A DNA stretch of 64,000 nt from JASLBX01 sp036373915 (GTDB lineage: Bacteria; Actinomycetota; Actinomycetes; Jiangellales; Jiangellaceae): positions 16,117-80,116 of the forward strand of contig DASUUU010000137.1 of the NCBI GenBank assembly GCA_036373915.1. Direction: 5' to 3'. The notes under the pieces were generated by a model that was not told the DNA's origin, ran no database searches, and was given only the letters and a program-made list of their open reading frames with translations. A program made the translations under genes and the position numbers. Below, piece after piece: positions 8,109 through 15,728 of this stretch (its first letter is position 1; every line of letters starts with the position of its first letter).

Positions 8109-9938
8109 ATGCGACGTACCACCACACTGATCTTGTTTAGCCCACTGGCCGTGCTATTGGCGCTGCCAGTGTCGGCGATGGCGCAACCGACTCCGGTAGA
8201 TCCGGAGAAGCACCAAGAAGATTCACTCCGAATCCCTGAGATCAGCAACTTCGCCTACACCCAGAACATGCACCCGATGGGCTACTCGCCACGGGTCGTG
8301 CCACTGGAGAACTCCGAGCCAGGAGCCGGCGTTTTCAACTCCGACCTTGCGTTCTGGGGGAAGCTCGCGTACCAGGGCACCTACGAGGGCTTCCGGATCA
8401 TCGACATCACCGAGCCTGACAACCCCGTGCAGGTCAACAACTTCACGGACTGTGTCCAGGGAACCACGAGGGGAAATCAGGGTGACGTGATCATTTGGGA
8501 CAACATTCTCGTCCGATCCTGGAATTCACCAGCTCCGTCAGGCGGCCGCTTCTGCGGCAACCTGTTCACGCCCGCTGGGCAGGAGGGCTTGCACGTCTTC
8601 GACGTGAGCGACCCCTCGAACCCGGTGGGCATGGCGTTCGTGTCGACGCCGTGCGGCTCGCACACGGCGACGGGCGTGCCGGACCTGGCAAACGGCCGAC
8701 TGCTCGTCTACAACAGTCCGTCGAGCGGCGCGACCGGCTGCCGAGGGATCGACATCGTCGAGGTGCCGCTGGACGACCCGTCCGCGGCGACGTACCTCCG
8801 CTTTGAGCCGTCCGGCGACCCTAGGCCGCCACAGCCAAACCTCGTAACGATCGATCCGCCGTCGTCCGCCGCGGGGACGTACGGGGCCAGCGGCGCTTCG
8901 TTCGGCCCGGCCCCCAGCGAGGCCGGCATTGCCGGCGACATCGCATTGGCCGATGACGGCAGCGCGGCTCCCACCGAGGCCTGTGACCCACTCGTCGGGT
9001 TCCCCGCCGGTGCGATCGCTCTGGTCGATCGCGGATCGTGCTCATTCGTACTGAAGGTGAGCAATGCCCAGGCGGCCGGTGCTACGGCCGTTATCGTGGT
9101 CAACAACGGGCCCGGAGCGCCGTTCAACATGGGAGGCACCGACCCGGCGATCACGATCCCAGCGGTGATGGTGTCGCAGGCCGACGGCGGGTTCATCAAG
9201 GCGGGTCTGCCTGCGACCGGCTCGGTGAGCGCCGCTCCGCTTCCGGAGGTGCCCGACCGATCGTGCCATGACACCGGCGTGATCCTGGGCGATGCTCGGA
9301 AGGTTGCCTGTGCGGGAAGTGACGGCTTCACGGTATGGAGCCTCGATGCCGCCGACGGCGGCTCGCTCGAGGACCCGGCAATCCAGTACTCGATGATCGT
9401 CCCGGGCGTGAGCATCGGGCACTCGGCCAGCTTCACCTGGGACGGCGAGTTGGTGATCTTCGGACACGAGCCGGGCGGCGGCGGCCAGGCGCAATGCCAG
9501 GCGACGAGCCCGGTGGTCAACCGCACGCTGTTCTTCTTCGACGCTGATTCCGGCGCGCCCGCGGGCACGTTCGTTCACCCGAGACCGCAGACGAACACTG
9601 AGAACTGCACCTGGCACAACTACAACATCGTGCCGACCAACAAGGCGTACGTCCTCGTGGCCGGCAATTACCAGTCTGGCATCAGCGTGGTGGACTTCTC
9701 GGATCCCGCGAACGCAGTCGAAATCGCTTACGCGGACCCGGATCCCCTGATCAACCCGGCCAACCCCGACGCAGTCGAGCTGGGCGGCGACTGGTCGACT
9801 TACTGGTACGACGGAAGGATCTACGAATCCGACATCACCCGTGGTCTGTTCATCTGGGATCTTCATGACAAGGCGGTCGCAGGCGCGAAGAAACTCGGCC
9901 ATCTGAACCCGCAGACCCAGGAGACCACTATTCAGTAA
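8109..9938 (+). CDS. Secreted LVIVD-repeat protein with inserted PA (protease-associated) domain
   Basis: The product has 609 residues. The ATG at 8109 is chosen because GTGAGG lies 6 bases upstream and a signal peptide follows directly (cleavage near AMA-QP, residue 26); the open frame extends to 8055 but adds a non-signal leader. LVIVD-type repeats appear at GFRIIDITEPDNPVQV, GLHVFDVSDPSNPV and ISVVDFSDPANAV. Around residues 270-375 a PA domain interrupts them (CDPLVGFPAGAIALVDRG, QAAGATAVIVVNN), as in secreted proteases, but no protease domain is present. It is paralogous in fold to the divergent 6068-7606 gene. Confidence 0.85.
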   Translation: MRRTTTLILFSPLAVLLALPVSAMAQPTPVDPEKHQEDSLRIPEISNFAYTQNMHPMGYSPRVVPLENSEPGAGVFNSDLAFWGKLAYQGTYEGFRIIDITEPDNPVQVNNFTDCVQGTTRGNQGDVIIWDNILVRSWNSPAPSGGRFCGNLFTPAGQEGLHVFDVSDPSNPVGMAFVSTPCGSHTATGVPDLANGRLLVYNSPSSGATGCRGIDIVEVPLDDPSAATYLRFEPSGDPRPPQPNLVTIDPPSSAAGTYGASGASFGPAPSEAGIAGDIALADDGSAAPTEACDPLVGFPAGAIALVDRGSCSFVLKVSNAQAAGATAVIVVNNGPGAPFNMGGTDPAITIPAVMVSQADGGFIKAGLPATGSVSAAPLPEVPDRSCHDTGVILGDARKVACAGSDGFTVWSLDAADGGSLEDPAIQYSMIVPGVSIGHSASFTWDGELVIFGHEPGGGGQAQCQATSPVVNRTLFFFDADSGAPAGTFVHPRPQTNTENCTWHNYNIVPTNKAYVLVAGNYQSGISVVDFSDPANAVEIAYADPDPLINPANPDAVELGGDWSTYWYDGRIYESDITRGLFIWDLHDKAVAGAKKLGHLNPQTQETTIQ

Positions 9939-9960
9939 CGCTCTTATCTCAGCATCACTG

Positions 9961-9993
9961 AGCGGGGTGGGTGCACTCGGAGCCCACCCCGCT
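9961..9993. terminator. Bidirectional hairpin terminator
   Basis: AGCGGGGTGGG (9961-9971) and CCCACCCCGCT (9983-9993) form a perfect 11-bp stem with an 11-base loop. It lies between two convergent genes, the LVIVD gene ending at 9938 and the ywiC-like gene ending at 10024. There is no T-tract, as is usual in high-GC actinobacteria. Confidence 0.75.
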
Positions 9994-10023
9994 TCGCGCT
10001 CTCACCGTGGCAGCACAGGGGCG

Positions 10024-10761
10024 TCAACCCCAGGTCAGCCAGATCGCGGCAAGCAGCAGCACGCAGTTGCCGATCTCGATGAATCCCACCTGCTTGGGTG
10101 GCAGGCCCCGACCGGGCAGCAGCCACGCGCGCACCAGGAACCAGCCGAACACGGCAACCCACACCAGGCCGAGCCAGCCGGCCATGGCCGTCGTGGCCAC
10201 CGCCACGACAGCGAGCGCCGCCGCGTGGTAGCCGATCGACCACCGGCGGTAGGTGACGTTGCTCCGCTCCCTGATCATGGTCTTGACGTAGAAGGTGGTG
10301 CCGGCGAAGTACGCCAGGCACACAGCGAACGCGCCCGCCGAGTCGGCGAGGGGTGCTTGCGCCACCGTGGTGACCACCAAGACCATCAGGCAGCTCTGCA
10401 CCACGGACGCGAGATCGTTGAGCAGCGCCCGTTCCCGCCGGCGCCGGGCGTACCAGGCGTTGACCGCCGACAGTGCGGCGAAGGCCGTGGCGTACCACAG
10501 CACCGACGGGCGTGCCCAGACGACGACGCTCACCAGCGGCACCGCGAGTGCGGAGTAGACCACCAACTGGGCCCGCCACCTGCCGGGCCGGCCGGTCTTG
10601 ATCGCCAGGAACACGTAGTACGAGAGCAGGTAGCCGGCCAGCCAGGCGATGCCGAGGGGCGCGGCCACCCAGCTCCAACCGGCCACCAGCAACCCGGCGA
10701 AGTAGGGGACGGTCAGCATCGCCCACGCCCCGTGCTGCGGGGGCACGAACTTGTTTGTCAT
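10024..10761 (-). CDS. YwiC-like family membrane protein
   Basis: The product has 245 residues and about seven membrane helices, beginning MTNKFVPPQHGAWAML; the PPQHGAWAM start and later GFIEIGNC segment are characteristic of the YwiC-like family. Function is not established; family members often sit with nitrate/nitrite respiration genes, as here. Its ATG overlaps the nirK stop (ATGA), so it is the last gene of the nirK operon and may serve in maturation or membrane support of NirK. Confidence 0.82.
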   Translation of the reverse strand: MTNKFVPPQHGAWAMLTVPYFAGLLVAGWSWVAAPLGIAWLAGYLLSYYVFLAIKTGRPGRWRAQLVVYSALAVPLVSVVVWARPSVLWYATAFAALSAVNAWYARRRRERALLNDLASVVQSCLMVLVVTTVAQAPLADSAGAFAVCLAYFAGTTFYVKTMIRERSNVTYRRWSIGYHAAALAVVAVATTAMAGWLGLVWVAVFGWFLVRAWLLPGRGLPPKQVGFIEIGNCVLLLAAIWLTWG

Positions 10762-12134
10762 TCGGTCACCTGGAACGCGCCTCGCGCTCCACGATCAGCG
10801 TCCACCATCGAATGGGAGACGAACGGATAGGTGCCGGCTTCCGGAAGCACGGTCTCGACATAGCCGCCGGCGGCCGGGGCGAGATCGAGCACCTGCGCTC
10901 CGCCGGGATCGCCGGGACTCAGGGTCGTGGCACCTTCCCGGTACACGGTGTCGAACTGGGCTCCGACGACGTGGAACGAACTGGACCGGCTCGGCCCCGC
11001 GTTGAGCAGCCAGATCCGGACCCGGTCGCCTGCCGCGGCAGGTAGCGGCCGGTGGGCGTACTGGCTGACGTAGCCGTTGAACACCACCGCGTCCGGGGTC
11101 TCCGCCTGCATCTTGGCCAGATCACCGGGCTCACCTTCCGGCCCGAGGTAGATCTCGGACTGGACGAGGACATACTCGCGGTCCGCCGGCCGCAGGTCCG
11201 GTGGGTCGATGATCACCGCTCCGTACATGCCGTTGCCGACGTGATGAAGCATGGGTTGGGTCGAGCAGTGATACATCCAGATGCCTGCCTTGGTCGCGGT
11301 GAACCGGTAGACCAACTCCTCACCAGGTTCGATGGGGCGCATCGGCCCGTCAGGAGCGAGGGCACCGGCGTGGAAGTCGATGCCGTGGTCGATGGTGCCA
11401 TCGTTGATCAAAGTCACCTCGAACACGTCGCCGACCCGGCCTCGAAGCACAGGTCCGGGGACGGATCTGCCGAACGTCCACATTTCCTGGGTGACACCCG
11501 GCGCGACTTCGAGTTCCATTTCCTGGACCCTCAGGGTGATCCGGTGGACGCGGCTCGACGAAGACGCCGGCACGGCGGCGTCCCGCGGCTCGAAGGCGGT
11601 GCCCGGCTCGGCCATCGCATCGATTGACCGGTCGGGTCCGCCATGACTGCCGCTGGTCTGCTGATGATCGGCAGCGGCGGCCGCGGTGTCACCGGTCGTC
11701 ATGATGGTGAGCACCATGCCCGCCGCACGGTGGCCGGGCAGTGAGCACCAGCCTTCTACCGAACCGGTGATCACACCCGCGTCGAGGCGGGCCGTCCCAC
11801 CGGGCGCTACGGACGGCGTGAACGCTCCGTTCGCCAGAACCAGGTCGTGGCGGCGCTCGTCCGCGTTGGTCAGTTCGATAACGAGCCTGTCACCAGCCGG
11901 CACCTCGATGTGATCGGGATGGAACCGCATCCCGTCGGCCTGGATCTCGACCGTGGTGGTATTGCCGGTCGCCGCCACCTCACCCGCGGCCGCCGCCGTG
12001 ACATCGACCGGCCGGGCTGCATTCTGGCCAATGACGCCGACCAGTACCGCCAGCAGCACGAGCGCCAGTCCGGCTGCGACTCCGCCGAGTGGACTGGCGG
12101 ATCTCGGACCGGGTGCGGGCGGTAGGGCGGGCAT
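10758..12134 (-). CDS. nirK: Copper nitrite reductase with extra N-terminal cupredoxin domain
   Basis: The product has 458 residues. A membrane anchor at about 17-37 is followed by a cupredoxin domain (ADERRHDLV and WCSLPGHRAAGM give a His/Cys/His/Met blue-copper set, about 60-150), then a two-domain NirK core. Core ligands are visible: DHGIDFHA (histidines for type 1 and type 2 copper), MYHCSTQPMLHHVGNGM (type 2 His, type 1 Cys, His and Met) and the later SFHVVG histidine. All catalytic positions thus appear intact, predicting reduction of nitrite to NO outside the membrane, with the N-terminal domain as built-in electron donor. ATG 12134 follows the previous stop by 6 bases. Confidence 0.88.
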   Translation of the reverse strand: MPALPPAPGPRSASPLGGVAAGLALVLLAVLVGVIGQNAARPVDVTAAAAGEVAATGNTTTVEIQADGMRFHPDHIEVPAGDRLVIELTNADERRHDLVLANGAFTPSVAPGGTARLDAGVITGSVEGWCSLPGHRAAGMVLTIMTTGDTAAAAADHQQTSGSHGGPDRSIDAMAEPGTAFEPRDAAVPASSSSRVHRITLRVQEMELEVAPGVTQEMWTFGRSVPGPVLRGRVGDVFEVTLINDGTIDHGIDFHAGALAPDGPMRPIEPGEELVYRFTATKAGIWMYHCSTQPMLHHVGNGMYGAVIIDPPDLRPADREYVLVQSEIYLGPEGEPGDLAKMQAETPDAVVFNGYVSQYAHRPLPAAAGDRVRIWLLNAGPSRSSSFHVVGAQFDTVYREGATTLSPGDPGGAQVLDLAPAAGGYVETVLPEAGTYPFVSHSMVDADRGARGAFQVTE

Positions 12135-12140
12135 GGCTCA

Positions 12141-13400
12141 CTATCTCCGATCGACGATGACGGCGCGGACGGCCGCGACAAGAAACTGCACCAGCGCGGC
12201 GAGTACCAGCAAGGACGTGCTGATCCGCACATAGCTGCCGACCGGAAGCAGGAAGATCGCAAGGGCGGTGTTGCCCATGACCACCCGCTGGGGCCAGTGG
12301 CGGTCCAGCACCGCCTGGCGTTCCCGGACCCTGGCCGGCCCCCCGCCGAGGACCATCGGCAACAGGTACGCCAGCGATCCGATCAGCACCTGCGCCACGA
12401 AACCGGCCAGCAGCGGGGTGAGGACGCCACCGAAGCCCGCCATCGCAGTAGCGGGATCGTCGGCGCTGACCAGGACGATCGTGTCGACACCGAGGGCGAC
12501 GAACAGCCAGCCGATGGCCGCGACGATCGACCAAGCGGCGAACGACGAGGGTGGGCTCTGCCGGGCGGCCGCTATACCGGGCACGACGCTGACCGCCACG
12601 GCGACGGCGAACACCAGCACCCCGGCAGCTGCGACGGCCGGCCACCAGGCGAGCACACCGACGCCGAGCAGCACCAGACCGGCACCCGCGAGTGGTAGCG
12701 CTCGGGTGACCCACCGCACCGCACGGCTGGGCATCCTGGTGCGCAGCACTGTGGGCCACAGCGTCAGCAACGTACCGAGCACGGTGAGAGTGATCCAGCC
12801 GAGCACGTTGACGTGCGCGTGGAACAACAGCACCGGTGCGCGATCATCGACCAGCAGCATCCAGGCGCCGGCAGGGACGCCGATCAGCAGGGCGACGCCT
12901 GCGGCCAGGTAGTAGTGCACGGTCACCACCAGCGGTGGCGAGAGCGCCCGCCGCAGCCGGCTTGCCAGAACGAGCAGGTGGGCAAGCACCGCGGCGAAGA
13001 CAAGGCCGGAGCCGGCTACCGCCAGCGGACGCCATTGCGCGCCACCCAGGCCGCCGGCCAGGACGGCGACCACGCCGAGGTTGAGCGCGGTCAGCCGCAT
13101 TGTCTGGCCATGGCGGTTCGGCGGAGGCGGTACCCGCAGCACGGCGTTCGCGAAATGCGTGCTCCAGATGACAATGGCGTTCGTCGCGGCGCCGAGCAGT
13201 AGCAGATGGATCAGCAGCCACCGCCACTCGGGGATGAACGGGTGCACCACACCCACCGCGACTATCGCGGCGAGGTAGCCGAGTGGGAGGACGCCGACGC
13301 GGCGGTGCCAGGCGGCTCGCCCACTCGACTGCGGTGCCTGCGAACCGGGTGACGCTTGATCGTCCTGGCGCCGGAGTGCGGGGGCGCCACCGTCGGACAT
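12141..13400 (-). CDS. Polytopic membrane protein, heme-copper oxidase subunit I / NnrS-like
   Basis: The product has about 419 residues and about 12 membrane helices. Histidine-bearing helices such as WRWLLIHLLLLG and LLFHAHVNVLGWITLTVLGTL resemble the HxHxNxxG helix of heme-copper-type proteins (NorB/CcoN-like, NnrS-like) that accompany actinobacterial nirK genes. It could handle NO or pass electrons, but I cannot confirm a full set of heme/copper ligands. ATG 13400 has GGAG at 8-base spacing; GTG 13409 is an in-frame alternative. It is first gene of the operon with nirK and ywiC-like, and divergent from the hemerythrin gene. Confidence 0.68.
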   Translation of the reverse strand: MSDGGAPALRRQDDQASPGSQAPQSSGRAAWHRRVGVLPLGYLAAIVAVGVVHPFIPEWRWLLIHLLLLGAATNAIVIWSTHFANAVLRVPPPPNRHGQTMRLTALNLGVVAVLAGGLGGAQWRPLAVAGSGLVFAAVLAHLLVLASRLRRALSPPLVVTVHYYLAAGVALLIGVPAGAWMLLVDDRAPVLLFHAHVNVLGWITLTVLGTLLTLWPTVLRTRMPSRAVRWVTRALPLAGAGLVLLGVGVLAWWPAVAAAGVLVFAVAVAVSVVPGIAAARQSPPSSFAAWSIVAAIGWLFVALGVDTIVLVSADDPATAMAGFGGVLTPLLAGFVAQVLIGSLAYLLPMVLGGGPARVRERQAVLDRHWPQRVVMGNTALAIFLLPVGSYVRISTSLLVLAALVQFLVAAVRAVIVDRR

Positions 13401-13428
13401 CGGCCACACTCCATCGCTCCGGTGCTTA

Positions 13429-13450
13429 TTTACAAGCGCTATTGTATAAA
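13429..13450. promoter_or_regulatory. AT-rich dyad in nirK-operon/hemerythrin divergent promoter
   Basis: TACAA-N6-TTGTA (13431-13446) is a perfect 5-bp-arm inverted repeat within a 22-bp AT-rich island, flanked by further partial symmetry (TTTACAA and TTGTATAAA). TATAAAT within it could be the -10 of the hemerythrin gene. It is placed to control both divergent transcripts; the regulator is not identified. Confidence 0.5.
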
Positions 13451-13498
13451 TGAGCGGAAGCCGGACTGCAAGCCGGGCCCGACCGAAATGGAGCGATC

Positions 13499-14059
13499 AT
13501 GACCACGATGCACCACACCGCCACCGCGGCGAACGACAACGAGTCGGTTGTCGCAGCCGTGTTGAGTCATCACGCCCAGCTCGCTCGAGACGTGGCCGAT
13601 CGGGTTGACGCCGTGCTGGATGCTGTCGACACGCTGTCGCCGGCGGTCGAGGATGCGCGCACTGGGCTGGCCCGGTACTGCGAGCAGGAGTTGCTGCCGC
13701 ACGCAGCCGCCGAGGAGGACAGCCTCTACCGGGCGGGCGCGGAACTTGCCGCCAGTGAAGTGCTCGTGGCGGCCATGACAGCTGAGCACGTCTCGCTGAA
13801 AGCGCTGGTCGACGAGATCGTCAAGGCGCGGTCGTCAGCACGCCTGGCAGCGGCTGCCGGTGGTCTGCGATCGCTGTTCGAGGCGCACTTGGCCAAGGAG
13901 AACGACAGATTGCTGCCGGCCCTGGTCGCCGCCGGCGTCGACCTGTCAGCCGTGGTCTCCGATCTGCACCACTTGCTGGGGCACGAGGACGGCGAGCCTT
14001 CGGTCAAGGAGGGCCGGTCCGAGGCCGGCTGCGGCTGTGGATCCTGCGACTGCGCCTAG
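13499..14059 (+). CDS. Hemerythrin (HHE) domain protein with cysteine-rich tail
   Basis: The product has 186 residues forming a four-helix bundle. Metal-ligand candidates are spread as in HHE proteins: HHAQL (about 24), HAAAEEDSLY (about 70), AEHVSL (about 97) and FEAHLAKENDRLLP (about 127). Such proteins bind a diiron centre and O2 or NO. The last residues, CGCGSCDCA, form a short cysteine cluster that could bind a metal. It is divergent from the nirK operon across a shared dyad and convergent with the Fe-S-type regulator (stops overlap at 14056-14059), which suggests NO or oxygen handling. Confidence 0.85.
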   Translation: MTTMHHTATAANDNESVVAAVLSHHAQLARDVADRVDAVLDAVDTLSPAVEDARTGLARYCEQELLPHAAAEEDSLYRAGAELAASEVLVAAMTAEHVSLKALVDEIVKARSSARLAAAAGGLRSLFEAHLAKENDRLLPALVAAGVDLSAVVSDLHHLLGHEDGEPSVKEGRSEAGCGCGSCDCA

Positions 14060-14751
14060 CCGTCCGCCTGCTCGGCGCGGGCGGACAGGTGCGCGATGCA
14101 CAGGTTGGGCTCGACGAACGGATCGAGGCGTTCGGCGTTGACGGGCGCGTCGAGTTCGGCGAGCAGACCCTGCATCAGGCCGAGGTGGATGGCGCAGACG
14201 ACGTTGCGATGGTCCTCTGCCACCTCGCGAAACGGGCAATGATGCAGCCTGATCTGCCGGGTCGGGCCGTCTCGCGTCTCCGGCGCGAAGCCGATGACGC
14301 TCAGCGTCCGGGTCAACTGCTCGACGGCGCCGTCCTCGTCCACGCGGCGAAAGGGCGGCGAGGGCTCGGCGAGGAAGCGGCCCCAGGCCTGCCCGGCCTC
14401 GACGGCGGCCTGAGCCGGCTGGTCGATGTTGGCGGCGACGAAGCCGGCCAGGATCTCTGCCAGCAGCCGGTAACTGCGCTGCCCGATGGCACTGCTCTCG
14501 GCTCGCACAGTGTAGAGGCTGCGCGGCCGTCCTGGCCGGCGCCGCTCCTCGACAACGCGCTCTACCAGCCCGGCCCGAACGAGAGCGTCGAGGTGGAACC
14601 GGACGGTGTTGGCGTGCAGGCGCAGCCGGGCGGCGATCCGGCTCACGCCCACCGGTTCACCGGCGTCCTGAACTGCGGCCAGGACACGGGACCTGCTCTC
14701 GCTGAGGGCGGGTGCGGCCGGGTCCGGCTGGATGAGCTCGCGGGCCTCCAT
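14056..14751 (-). CDS. ArsR/SufR-like winged-helix regulator with putative Fe-S cysteines
   Basis: The product has 231 residues. An N-terminal winged helix (VGVSRIAARLRLHANTVRFHLDALVRAGLVERV, about 33-65) is followed by a GRPRSLY wing. The C-terminal half carries C172, C186 and C218 (C-x13-C-x31-C) in CPFRE, CAIHLG and NLCIAHL, a layout like the cluster-binding domain of SufR-family regulators that sense iron-sulfur status or NO. It lies tail to tail with the hemerythrin gene and near nirK, so it is the best local candidate for their NO-responsive regulator. The NO role is inferred. Confidence 0.8.
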   Translation of the reverse strand: MEARELIQPDPAAPALSESRSRVLAAVQDAGEPVGVSRIAARLRLHANTVRFHLDALVRAGLVERVVEERRRPGRPRSLYTVRAESSAIGQRSYRLLAEILAGFVAANIDQPAQAAVEAGQAWGRFLAEPSPPFRRVDEDGAVEQLTRTLSVIGFAPETRDGPTRQIRLHHCPFREVAEDHRNVVCAIHLGLMQGLLAELDAPVNAERLDPFVEPNLCIAHLSARAEQADG

Positions 14752-14760
14752 GTGTCAATT

Positions 14761-14772
14761 TTCACATGTGAA
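14761..14772. promoter_or_regulatory. Perfect 12-bp palindrome upstream of the Fe-S-type regulator (candidate operator)
   Basis: TTCACATGTGAA is fully self-complementary and ends 10 bases before ATG 14751. A second arm CATGTG (14749-14754), overlapping the start codon, pairs with CACATG (14763-14768). Position and symmetry fit an autoregulatory site. Confidence 0.5.
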
Positions 14773-14809
14773 GCTGTAATAAACAATCCAAGTTATCGGC
14801 GGCGGACCG

Positions 14810-15232
14810 CTAGCGAGGTGAGACGGCGAACCGGCGACCCGAGATGCTCCGCGGTGTCACCCGGACGAACCACTGCTTCGGGTGGTCGCTCCACGGACGC
14901 AACACGAGCGACTCTGCTCGCTCGATGTCGTGGAAGTGCTCGAGTCGTTCGGCCTCACCCCTGACCACGACACTCCACGCCTCATGGGTCGCCGCAAGGT
15001 AGCCGTCGGCTTCGACCACGACATTCCGGGCGATGGCCACAGCGGCCAGCTTCGTCCCTTCACCGGTCGAGAAGACGAGGCTTTGGCCGTCCACGACGGC
15101 GTTGATCGGGAAGATCTCGAGGTCATCGCCGACGACGACCGCCAGGCGATGGACGTCCGCTGCGGACAGTAGTTCCCAGCAGGTGGCGTCGTCGAGGATC
15201 GTCATCCCGGTGCGTGGATCCAGGCTGGCCAT
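14810..15232 (-). CDS. Pyridoxamine 5'-phosphate oxidase-like split-barrel flavin-binding protein (first copy)
   Basis: The product has 140 residues with the split-barrel pattern: SADVHRLAVVVGDDLEIFPINAVVDGQSLVFSTG, then GTKLAAVAI and EADGY, ending in PRSISGRRF. This family binds FMN or F420 and members occur in hypoxia/dormancy regulons. A paralogue with the same layout is at 21460-21885. Substrate is unknown. The 129-bp gap to the next gene holds a weak RGGNCNNNNGNC match (15290-15303) that is no better than chance. Confidence 0.85.
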   Translation of the reverse strand: MASLDPRTGMTILDDATCWELLSAADVHRLAVVVGDDLEIFPINAVVDGQSLVFSTGEGTKLAAVAIARNVVVEADGYLAATHEAWSVVVRGEAERLEHFHDIERAESLVLRPWSDHPKQWFVRVTPRSISGRRFAVSPR

Positions 15233-15361
15233 ATTCCAGCGTAGAGCCGCAGGTCAGGAAGGCCCAGGGGCACAATGGCCCGTCTGCCCGGGACCTCTGG
15301 CTCATTACACCGCGACACGCAGCCAAGACACTTGCCATAGGAAGCGAACTGGGAGTGTGAC

Positions 15362-15727
15362 ATGGGATACGGCAAGGACGTACAGCGCGAGTTGCGGCTG
15401 CCGGCGCGAGACCTGCGCCGGACGATTCCCGAGGTGTACGAAGGCTTCGCCAAGCTGCATGATGCGGCGTTGACCGACGGGGCCCTCGAAACCAAGACCA
15501 AGGAGCTGATCGCACTGGCGATCGCGGTCAGCCAGGGATGCGACGGGTGCATCGCCTCGCACGCCCGCGGCGCGGCGCGCCAGGGCGCCACCATGCAGGA
15601 GGCTGCCGAAGCGATCGGCGTGGCAGTGCTGATGACCGGTGGGCCGGGAACGGTCCACGGACCGCGGGCGCTGGCAGCCTTCAAGGAGTTCCTCGAGGAG
15701 CAGTCGAGCCAGGTCAAGGCCGCCTAG
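15362..15727 (+). CDS. Carboxymuconolactone decarboxylase / AhpD-like protein
   Basis: The product has 121 residues. The AhpD-type redox motif is present: ELIALAIAVSQGCDGCIASHARGA gives the E...C-x2-C-x3-H pattern typical of peroxidase-related alkylhydroperoxidase D proteins. It may reduce peroxides or thiol partners. It is convergent with ppsA, the stops being separated by one base. Confidence 0.87.
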   Translation: MGYGKDVQRELRLPARDLRRTIPEVYEGFAKLHDAALTDGALETKTKELIALAIAVSQGCDGCIASHARGAARQGATMQEAAEAIGVAVLMTGGPGTVHGPRALAAFKEFLEEQSSQVKAA

Positions 15728-15728
15728 A

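Noticed and set aside
15290..15303. Weak DosR-like match GGGACCTCTGGCTC
   Set aside because: Fits only a loose RGGNCNNNNGNC pattern, which is frequent in GC-rich DNA. The same applies to 18165-18178 and 19662-19675, though the 18165 site has the same distance to its gene as the better box at 21923.
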